Shown piece by piece: positions 1 through 5,973 of a stretch of DNA of 34,377 nucleotides. This DNA comes from an uncultured Saprospiraceae bacterium (lineage in GTDB: Bacteria > Bacteroidota > Bacteroidia > Chitinophagales > Saprospiraceae), in contig CAKZTD010000025.1 in assembly GCA_937921595.1 (NCBI GenBank), positions 1 to 34,377 on the forward strand, given 5' to 3'. A model generated the notes under the pieces. The model had not been told where the DNA came from, did no database searches, and saw only the letters and a list, made by a program, of their open reading frames with translations. The translations under genes were made by a program, and so were the position numbers. How positions within the stretch are numbered: position 1 is the stretch's first letter; every line of letters starts with the position of its first letter.

Positions 1-1
1 G

Positions 2-445
2 ATAGAGATCGTCAATAGAAAGGCGTCTTTTGAATATAGCTTCCTCGATGAGTATGAGGCCGGGGTGATGCTGACTGGAACAGAAGTAAAATCTCTTCGC
101 GAAAGTAATGCTAATCTAAAAGAAGCTTATTGTGCTTTTAAAGGTGATGAACTCTTTATTCGGAATATGTACATTGCTGAATATAAATTCGGAACGATCC
201 ATAATCACGAAACCAAGCGGATGCGGAAACTTCTGCTAAAAAAAGTAGAGCTCAAAAAACTCCAACGTAAGGTAAAAGAAAAAGGTCTTACCATTGTTCC
301 ATACAAAATATTCATCAACGAAAGAGGCTTCGCAAAGATCACGATTATGCTCGCCCAGGGTAAAAAGACTTTCGATAAAAGAGCAACCATCAAAGAACGA
401 GATAACAAACGAGACCTAGATCGAATAAAAAAAATACGAAGATAG
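2..445 (+). CDS. smpB: SsrA-binding protein SmpB (5' end missing)
   Basis: SmpB binds tmRNA and delivers it to stalled ribosomes in trans-translation, in the cytoplasm. The frame is open from base 2 and lacks only a few N-terminal residues and its start codon. The family core is clear: IEIVNRKASFEY, then EAGVMLTGTEVKSLRE, then NANLKEAYC, NHETKRMRKLLL and a middle block ending VPYKIFINERG. The tail is very basic (KERDNKRDLDRIKKIRR), as expected for the SmpB C-terminus that enters the mRNA channel. The visible part is 148 codons including the stop, near the usual 150-160 residues. Internal GTG and ATG codons at 65 and 68 are not the start, because conserved sequence lies upstream. The tmRNA gene itself is not in the window. 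Confidence 0.96.
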   Translation: MEIVNRKASFEYSFLDEYEAGVMLTGTEVKSLRESNANLKEAYCAFKGDELFIRNMYIAEYKFGTIHNHETKRMRKLLLKKVELKKLQRKVKEKGLTIVPYKIFINERGFAKITIMLAQGKKTFDKRATIKERDNKRDLDRIKKIRR

Positions 446-449
446 TTTT

Positions 450-680
450 TATCACAACGTGAGAAAAAAAGGGATAGATTCGCCGATGGCGCATAGTGAG
501 TTTAATTCTACATTCAAATTCATTCGATAAAAGTAAAAACCTGAACAAGCCCTTTCTCTTTCACGTAGCGAAATTATCTCTATTGCCGAAGGCAATCTAT
601 CCCTTTTTCGATTTATCGAAATCTATCCCTATCACGAAGTGATCTATCCCTATCATCAAGCATCGCGAGATGACCTATCT
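450..680. repeat. Array of very short hairpins separated by ATCTATCCC
   Basis: Between smpB and the next gene lie small perfect stem-loops: TCAC/GTGA (452-462, loop AAC), CGCC/GGCG (481-491, loop GAT), ATTGCC/GGCAAT (582-596, loop GAA), TTCGAT/ATCGAA (607-620), ATCAC/GTGAT (631-643, loop GAA) and CATC/GATG (661-672, loop GCGA). The spacer ATCTATCCC recurs at 595-603, 621-629 and 642-650, with a degenerate form near 673, and its reverse complement GGGATAGAT stands at 471-479. The array ends almost on the stop codon of the minus-strand gene at 679. It resembles accumulated short palindromic repeat units. A role in 3'-end stability or termination for both convergent transcripts is possible but unproven. 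Confidence 0.7.
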
Positions 681-1443
681 ACTCATTCAAATTCCAATCA
701 TAATCCAAATACTCAATCCCCGCTCCATCCTCATGAGTTGGCCCGTATTTTTTCAACAAACCCTTGACTCCATTATACGGCTTCCTTTTAAAATCACCGC
801 CATACCATTTAAGGATTTTTGATAATTTTAAATTATTTGGATTACTAAAATTATTCTTTACCGTATTCGCTAAAAAGTATCGGGCGTTATCTGCTAACTG
901 AACATCAAGTTTGTCCGCTTTGAAAGCTTCGTTTCGTAATCTTGGACAAGAAATCGAAGCGCAATTTACCGCAAAATGAATCCGAGGCTCCTTAAAATTT
1001 TCGCGAATGATTCCATGTTCGATGTTATTCAAGTCATAAGTGGCTCCTTCAATTTTGATAAATTTAATATCCCAAACCGTATTGACAAAAGGGATTCCAT
1101 TCTTGATATCCTTGATGCTCTTTACCGGGTAATTATCAACGATTAATTTTACAGTAAAAGCATTATAGGCATTGATCCAATACGCGAGTTGTTCATCTTT
1201 ATTCCAGTTGGCTTTATTGGGGTGATTATTTTTTAAAAGGCTTAAATATTTATTGAATTTTACGCTATCGGCAATTATTCCTTTATAATTAACTGCGCCT
1301 TCCTCCGTAACATTATCCTGAAGTAGGCTGTCCCAAATCTCATGCGTGATAGGTCGGGAGGAAGATTTATAATCTTTTACACCACAACCAGTGATAAATA
1401 ATGCAGTGAATATAAAGACAGAAAAAAATAATATCTTTTTCAT
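679..1443 (-). CDS. DUF547 domain lipoprotein
   Basis: This is a 254-residue protein of unknown biochemical role. The N-terminus is a lipoprotein signal: basic MKK, a hydrophobic stretch, then the lipobox I-T-G-C with the lipidated Cys at residue 20. The rest matches the DUF547 family: WNKDEQLAYWINAYNAFTVK, then VWDIKFIKIEG, DLNNIEHGIIRE, a RIHFAVNCASISCP block with conserved cysteines, and a late KWYGGDF segment. It is therefore expected to be membrane-anchored and face the periplasm. ATG at 1443 is chosen because the signal sequence starts there. It converges on smpB and diverges from the hydrolase at 1555. No catalytic activity is assigned. Confidence 0.87.
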   Translation of the reverse strand: MKKILFFSVFIFTALFITGCGVKDYKSSSRPITHEIWDSLLQDNVTEEGAVNYKGIIADSVKFNKYLSLLKNNHPNKANWNKDEQLAYWINAYNAFTVKLIVDNYPVKSIKDIKNGIPFVNTVWDIKFIKIEGATYDLNNIEHGIIRENFKEPRIHFAVNCASISCPRLRNEAFKADKLDVQLADNARYFLANTVKNNFSNPNNLKLSKILKWYGGDFKRKPYNGVKGLLKKYGPTHEDGAGIEYLDYDWNLNE

Positions 1444-1554
1444 TTTATTTAATTGTTTAAGTTTGTTGATATTGTGTCTTTAACAATACGATAGAAAGAG
1501 TGATTGTGGATTTATCGGAAACCAATAAGGATTGTCAATCTACGGACTTTTGCA

Positions 1555-2343
1555 ATGGATAAAGATTTTTTAAAATATAAAAACGAGTCAGTGCATTACT
1601 TGCGCTATGGTCATGGAGAAAAACTCCTGATTGCTATGCATGGATTTGCAGATCAAGCGACTATGTTTTTAGCGCTAGAAGAAAGTCTGAAAAACGAATA
1701 TACGGTCTACTGTTTAGATCTGCCTTTTCATGGTTTAACAGAATGGAATAAGGAGGAATACGATCGAGAAAACATGATGACTATTTTTAAAATAATATTA
1801 GAAAAAGAAAAGAAGGAGCGATTCGATTTGATGGGTTTTAGTCTGGGAGGAAGGATCGTACAAAAGATGCTTTTCGAATGCTATGATAAAGTAGACAAAG
1901 TTTTTTTAATTGCTCCATATGGTTTGACTAGAGGAGGTGATTTCGTTCCTCAATGGATGAAATCATTTTTAAATGCCATCCTTCAAAAACCTGCTTGGTT
2001 TATCAAGATGATCAAAGTTTTACATCAAATAGGTTTCATCAATCGGGGGAGACATAATTTTGCACACTATCATGTTGGCACAGAAGAAAAACGTAACCGA
2101 TTATTTAAAACCTGGAAATCTTTGCACCATTTTAAACTCCACCCTCAGAAAGTGAAATCCCTTTTTAAAAATAAAAACATCAAAGTAGAACTCTACTTCG
2201 GAGCCAAAGATAAAATCATCCCGGTCGCTCTTGGCGAAAAACTAAGCAGTGGTCTGCCCAATGTTAATCTCCATGTTTTGAATACAAGCCATAGACTAGT
2301 CGAGAAAGAATTGAATGCATTACTCAAAGAACAACTGTGTTAA
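1555..2343 (+). CDS. Alpha/beta-hydrolase fold protein
   Basis: Probably a cytoplasmic serine hydrolase of about 262 residues; the substrate cannot be told. The fold's landmarks are in order: oxyanion strand LLIAMHGFAD, nucleophile elbow G-F-S-L-G-G (Ser nucleophile), acid in YFGAKDKIIP, and histidine in LNTSHRLVE. A helical cap with many Lys, Trp and Phe residues lies between the nucleophile and the acid. A frame extension begins at TTG 1504, but the ATG at 1555 precedes the first conserved strand and is the better start. GACTTTTG, one mismatch from the Bacteroidota -7 box, lies 2 nt upstream of this ATG. If real, it would imply an almost leaderless transcript. No signal peptide is visible. 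Confidence 0.82.
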   Translation: MDKDFLKYKNESVHYLRYGHGEKLLIAMHGFADQATMFLALEESLKNEYTVYCLDLPFHGLTEWNKEEYDRENMMTIFKIILEKEKKERFDLMGFSLGGRIVQKMLFECYDKVDKVFLIAPYGLTRGGDFVPQWMKSFLNAILQKPAWFIKMIKVLHQIGFINRGRHNFAHYHVGTEEKRNRLFKTWKSLHHFKLHPQKVKSLFKNKNIKVELYFGAKDKIIPVALGEKLSSGLPNVNLHVLNTSHRLVEKELNALLKEQLC

Positions 2344-2360
2344 ACTAAAATGCTTAAAAC

Positions 2361-2390
2361 AAAAAAAGCCAACGAGAAAATCTCGCTGGC
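2361..2390 (-). terminator. Intrinsic terminator of the sigma/beta-barrel operon
   Basis: The hairpin at 2368-2390 pairs GCCA and CGAGA with TCTCG and TGGC, with one A-C mismatch. Read on the minus strand it is followed by a run of seven T (2361-2367), a standard Rho-independent terminator. It lies 23 bp past the stop of the minus-strand gene ending at 2414. On the plus strand it lacks a good T-run. Confidence 0.75.
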
Positions 2391-2413
2391 CTTCAAAAAT
2401 GAGTTTCATACGT

Positions 2414-3982
2414 TTATTTCTTCAGTCTTTTTCTTTTCTTTAAAGTAACCTTAGCACCAGTTAAAATAGAAATCGTATTAATCTGATCGCTCTGAGGTCC
2501 AAGACCTTTAGAGAACTGATGTTGATAACCAGGTTGTAAAAAGATACTCATCCTAGGAGTGAAATATCTTTCCACGCCGAAACCAAGATTTGCTGTCAAG
2601 AAAGTATTTTTAGAAAGGCGTCCACCTTCGAAGATGCCATCATAACTATCATATTTTTCTTCCTCTATTCCTTCTGGACCACCACGACCCGCGAAATTTC
2701 TAGAAGCTTCAGAACTTCCTAAATCAGTAGTTGTAAAATTATAGAAGGTTTCAACAGCCACGTTTACAGAAGAACCAGTGTAAGCATATACATTCCATTT
2801 CTTTTTGGTAAAGAAATTATATTTTAAATTTAAAGGCAATCTAATCAAATCTATCTGCGCACCTTCAAAACCTTGTTGCACATAACCACCATCAGCAAAA
2901 CTACCCTTGATTTGGAAAACATTTCTAGAGGCATAACTTACCGCAGAATATAAAGCACCTGTCTCAATTTCCCACTTGCTATATTTAAAACCTAAAGTAA
3001 AACCTCCGCTATATCCAGGAGCCACCTGATTGAAAGCATCCAGGAAGTTTTGGTTGTCAAAAGGCGTCATGATATAATTAGCGTCAGCACCAACTGCCAT
3101 TCCTATTCTTACTTTGATCGGTTGTTTTAAATCAGAGAAGATTTTACCTCCATTCAATTCTTCAATGGTGGCAATTTTAAATTGTTCTTCTTTTAAAAGA
3201 ATTGGATTCATTAAAGCTGCATTGATATTTACATCTTCAGCAACAGGAATATCAGCTTCTACAATTTCAGATTTTTGAATAGTTGAAGATTGAACTACTG
3301 CTGTTTCAGATTCAGAAACAATTACTTCATTGATGATTTCAGGAGTGTTGTTGATGTTCTCTTCTGATTGATCATTAAGTGTAAATAGAGTATTAGGATT
3401 TGAAGAAGAAGGATTATTTATTGAAGCACTACTAGAAAGAGACTTTGTTTCATTCGTTGAAATCTCCGCAATACTAGTAGTTGTATTTGAATCAGAAATA
3501 ACTTTTGAAGTCTGTTCGGAATTATTACTTACTTGATCTTCTTGCGACGAAATGCTATTTATGATTTCGATCTCTTGTGATTGCTGATTAGATGTTGAAT
3601 TATTATTTAAAGCTTCAGTAGGAGTACTCGAAGCGATGTCTCGTGATTGTGACTTTTGAAGTGGTAAAAACTGAACCAAAGTAAATATAAAAAGTGCCAC
3701 CAATGACATTTCCAAAACTTTATATCGCATCAGTTTTCTTCTAAACGCATAAGGTGCGTCTAGCTTCTCTCTCATTAGATTCCAATGCTCTGGCTGATAA
3801 GGCTCTTCCAAATTAAAAAGACTATCAAAAGCAACTCCATCAATCAAAGCGTCTTGCAATTCAGGTTGTAAGTCAGAATGTTCCTCGATCTTCTCTTCCA
3901 TGAGATTCCAGTCCGAAGGCTTGTATTCCACCTCGTAGTCTTGCATTATTTTTTTGACCGCCTTGTCAAAATTATTTTCCAT
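2414..3982 (-). CDS. Sigma-linked membrane protein with C-terminal outer-membrane-type beta-barrel
   Basis: Protein of 522 residues encoded just after an ECF sigma factor. Visible parts in order: a cytoplasmic N-terminus with two copies of a P-x-x-W-N-L-M-x-E-K motif (KPSDWNLMEEKI at 21-32, QPEHWNLMREKL at 63-74); a hydrophobic segment at about 89-107; a long Ser/Thr/Asn/Glu-rich linker to about 225-280; then about 240 residues of alternating beta-strand sequence with aromatic ends, typical of Bacteroidota outer-membrane barrel (PorT-like) domains, and a basic KKRKRLKK tail. The Trp motifs resemble N-termini of sigma-linked proteins in this phylum, so the N-terminus may bind the sigma factor (inference). 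ATG 3982 is preferred over TTG 4003. It overlaps the sigma gene by 11 bp, suggesting translational coupling. Confidence 0.75.
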   Translation of the reverse strand: MENNFDKAVKKIMQDYEVEYKPSDWNLMEEKIEEHSDLQPELQDALIDGVAFDSLFNLEEPYQPEHWNLMREKLDAPYAFRRKLMRYKVLEMSLVALFIFTLVQFLPLQKSQSRDIASSTPTEALNNNSTSNQQSQEIEIINSISSQEDQVSNNSEQTSKVISDSNTTTSIAEISTNETKSLSSSASINNPSSSNPNTLFTLNDQSEENINNTPEIINEVIVSESETAVVQSSTIQKSEIVEADIPVAEDVNINAALMNPILLKEEQFKIATIEELNGGKIFSDLKQPIKVRIGMAVGADANYIMTPFDNQNFLDAFNQVAPGYSGGFTLGFKYSKWEIETGALYSAVSYASRNVFQIKGSFADGGYVQQGFEGAQIDLIRLPLNLKYNFFTKKKWNVYAYTGSSVNVAVETFYNFTTTDLGSSEASRNFAGRGGPEGIEEEKYDSYDGIFEGGRLSKNTFLTANLGFGVERYFTPRMSIFLQPGYQHQFSKGLGPQSDQINTISILTGAKVTLKKRKRLKK

Positions 3983-4535
3983 ACTCAATGTAATTTTTTG
4001 CAAGAAAGCCTTTAAGCTTTAATCTTGCTTTCACTAAATTCGATCGTGACGTACTTTCGGTGATACCTAGTTGTTTTGCGATTTCTTTGTGCGAAAAACC
4101 CTCAATCACATATAGATTGAATACGGCTCGATAAGCAGGGGATAACTTCTGAACAGCAATAAGAATTTCTTTTTCGCTACATTGACTCACAGCATCGGCA
4201 CCATCACCACTTAGACCATAAGCTTTTTCTAGGTCTTCAGTTCGGCGACGAATACTCTTACGGTAAAAGTCAATGGAAGTATTCACCATGATCCGACGTA
4301 TCCATGCTGATATGGATGTCCCGGGTTGGTATTTGGATATGTTGTTGAAAACTTTGAGGAATCCATCATGGAGGATATCAAGAGCATCTTCACGATTATT
4401 GCTATAACGAAGGCATACACCCATCATCTTGCTATAGTGTTCCTCATATAGCTGTTTTTGCGCCCAGCGCTCCTTGTTTACACAAGCGGTAATGAAATCT
4501 TTTTCTTCGTGTTGCAAATCTAAAGCGATATCCAT
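3972..4535 (-). CDS. ECF-type RNA polymerase sigma factor
   Basis: Sigma-70 family extracytoplasmic-function sigma factor, 187 residues. Region 2 is visible as QKQLYEEHYSKMMGVCLRY, then the acidic REDALDILHDGFLKVF core-binding helix, then the -10 recognition helix around SISAWIRRIMVNTSIDFYRK. Region 4 is a helix-turn-helix: LSPAYRAVFNLYVIEGFSHKEIAKQLGITESTSRSNLVKARLKLK. There is no region 1 or 3. It overlaps the next gene by 11 bp, so the two are likely one operon, and that protein is a candidate membrane-bound regulator. A promoter-like pair of boxes precedes it. The regulon is not visible, although sigma factors of this class often control their own operon. Confidence 0.93.
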   Translation of the reverse strand: MDIALDLQHEEKDFITACVNKERWAQKQLYEEHYSKMMGVCLRYSNNREDALDILHDGFLKVFNNISKYQPGTSISAWIRRIMVNTSIDFYRKSIRRRTEDLEKAYGLSGDGADAVSQCSEKEILIAVQKLSPAYRAVFNLYVIEGFSHKEIAKQLGITESTSRSNLVKARLKLKGFLAKNYIEYGK

Positions 4536-4548
4536 GAATAACGATTAT

Positions 4549-4579
4549 TAAAGTTAGTCCAAATAGCTGTGGTTTCCAA
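4549..4579 (-). promoter_or_regulatory. Putative Bacteroidota-type promoter of the ECF sigma operon
   Basis: On the minus strand, TTGG (4576-4579) is followed after exactly 19 bp by TAACTTTA (4549-4556). Each differs by one base from the known TTTG-N19-TAnnTTTG promoter of the primary Bacteroidota sigma factor. The -7 box lies 13 bp upstream of the ATG at 4535, giving a short leader. The assignment rests on motif and spacing only. Confidence 0.45.
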
Positions 4580-4826
4580 CATAATTGACCAACGGGTTTT
4601 AAGTTTAACGCTTTGGTATTATAAACGCATTAAAGCTTGATTCCGCTGCTATTGAAGTGTTTTAAACCATAAATACAAAGTTGATTTAAATAGATAAGCT
4701 TTGTATTCTTATGGATAAACTGACCTTCGGATATAATTATTGGCTACAAAAGGCGAAAATTGGAGGACGAACAGTGTTTAGTTTTCATTGAAAGGAACTA
4801 TTTTAGCGGAAGAAACAACAAACAAA

Positions 4827-5690
4827 ATGAAAGAACAAAGTCAAGAAAAGGCAAATACCGTCTTAAGTGAAACGGATAAACTCGCCAAGTATATGGGCGA
4901 ATTTACAGATTGGGCAGTAGCTTTTGCGCCAAAACTATTATTAGCCATCTTTATTCTAATAATAGGGTTTTGGTTGATCAAAAAGCTAAGCAAAATTTTT
5001 GATTTCAGCTTGGAGAAGGCTAAAATGGCCCCTGAAGTCATTTCATTTCTTTCTTCATTAGTGAATATGGCTCTTAAAGTAGCGATCCTGTTAATTGCTG
5101 CAGGAGTTATAGGTTTTGAAATGGGCTCACTAGTGGCAGTACTTGCTGCGGTAGGATTTGCAGTAGGTATGGCACTTCAGGGAAGTCTAGGCAATTTTGC
5201 TTCAGGGATCATGATCATGGTTTTTAAACCATATAAAGTAGGGGATTATGTAGAGGTGAGTGAGAAATTTGGAAAAGTAGAAAGTATTCAAATTTTTAAT
5301 ACCTCTATCGTTACGCCAGGCATGAAAACACATATCGTTCCTAATGGACAAGTAACGGAAGGAGTGATTACTAACTTCTCTGCCAAAGGACATATTCATC
5401 TTGAGCTCGCTGTTTCTATGCCGTACGAAGAGAGTTTTCCAAAAGTAAAGCAAGTTATCCTTAGTGCATTATATGAAATGCCTAACATTATGCAGGACCC
5501 ACCTCCAGTAGTAGGTATTGAATCTTACGATAGCCACAATGTTATTTTAAGTGTCCGGCCTTTTATAAAACCTGAAGATTATTGGGCAGTAACTTTTGAG
5601 GCCAATAGTAAAATCAAAGAAGCTTTTAGCCGAGCCGGAATTAAAGTCGCTTACTCAGAAGGTGTAGAACTTGGGCCGATTGGGATTTAG
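4827..5690 (+). CDS. Small MscS-type mechanosensitive channel
   Basis: Inner-membrane channel that opens under membrane tension and releases solutes on hypo-osmotic shock. The 287 residues fit the short E. coli MscS layout: TM1 at about 30-50, TM2 at about 70-90, then the Gly/Ala-rich pore helix TM3 (VAVLAAVGFAVGMALQGSLG followed by NFASGIMIM). The soluble beta domain starts KPYKVGDYVEV, with IQIFNTSIVTPG and HIVPNGQV, and an alpha/beta C-terminal domain closes the protein. ATG 4827 is preferred over an in-frame TTG at 4788, because the family needs no such extension and the ATG lies in a typical A-rich context. It is a single gene upstream of parC with a 283-bp gap. Confidence 0.92.
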   Translation: MKEQSQEKANTVLSETDKLAKYMGEFTDWAVAFAPKLLLAIFILIIGFWLIKKLSKIFDFSLEKAKMAPEVISFLSSLVNMALKVAILLIAAGVIGFEMGSLVAVLAAVGFAVGMALQGSLGNFASGIMIMVFKPYKVGDYVEVSEKFGKVESIQIFNTSIVTPGMKTHIVPNGQVTEGVITNFSAKGHIHLELAVSMPYEESFPKVKQVILSALYEMPNIMQDPPPVVGIESYDSHNVILSVRPFIKPEDYWAVTFEANSKIKEAFSRAGIKVAYSEGVELGPIGI

Positions 5691-5701
5691 ACAAGTGAAT
5701 G

Positions 5702-5763
5702 AAGTAGATATTTAACAAGCGAACAATAGACTAATCTTATGATCTCGTGTTAAATATCTACTT
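5702..5763. repeat. 16-bp perfect inverted repeat with 30-bp loop
   Basis: AAGTAGATATTTAACA (5702-5717) is exactly repeated in inverse at 5748-5763, separated by 30 bp. It lies just after the MscS stop codon. There is no T-run right behind it, so it is not a textbook terminator. It could be a 3'-end stabilising hairpin or a protein-binding site. Confidence 0.6.
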
Positions 5764-5886
5764 GTTAAACTTTAGGAGAAGAAAGAAGCGCTTGTTTTTA
5801 AAACAAATAATTGTATTTTTAAAAACAAAAAGTTAATATTTAAAACTTTTTACCTATCTTTACACTCCAATTTGAAGCATTTTGAG

Positions 5887-5894
5887 TATTTTTG
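5887..5894 (+). promoter_or_regulatory. Possible -7 box upstream of parC
   Basis: TATTTTTG matches TAnnTTTG exactly, 79 bp upstream of the parC ATG. A second near match, TATCTTTA, lies at 5855-5862. Neither has a convincing TTTG 19-21 bp upstream, so the exact promoter is uncertain. Confidence 0.25.
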
Positions 5895-5973
5895 CCGATG
5901 AAACACTAAGTGTTTGGTCATGAGCTATATTTTTTTGACCGAGGGCTTTCTTACCAATAAATCCATAAAGTAA

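Noticed and set aside
450-680. CRISPR-like look of repeated ATCTATCCC with variable parts between
   Set aside because: The repeat is only 9 bp and the variable parts are palindromes of 11-15 bp, not spacers. No cas genes are present.
1504-1554. TTG-initiated N-terminal extension of the alpha/beta hydrolase
   Set aside because: The added 17 residues are not family-like, and an ATG sits just before the first conserved strand.
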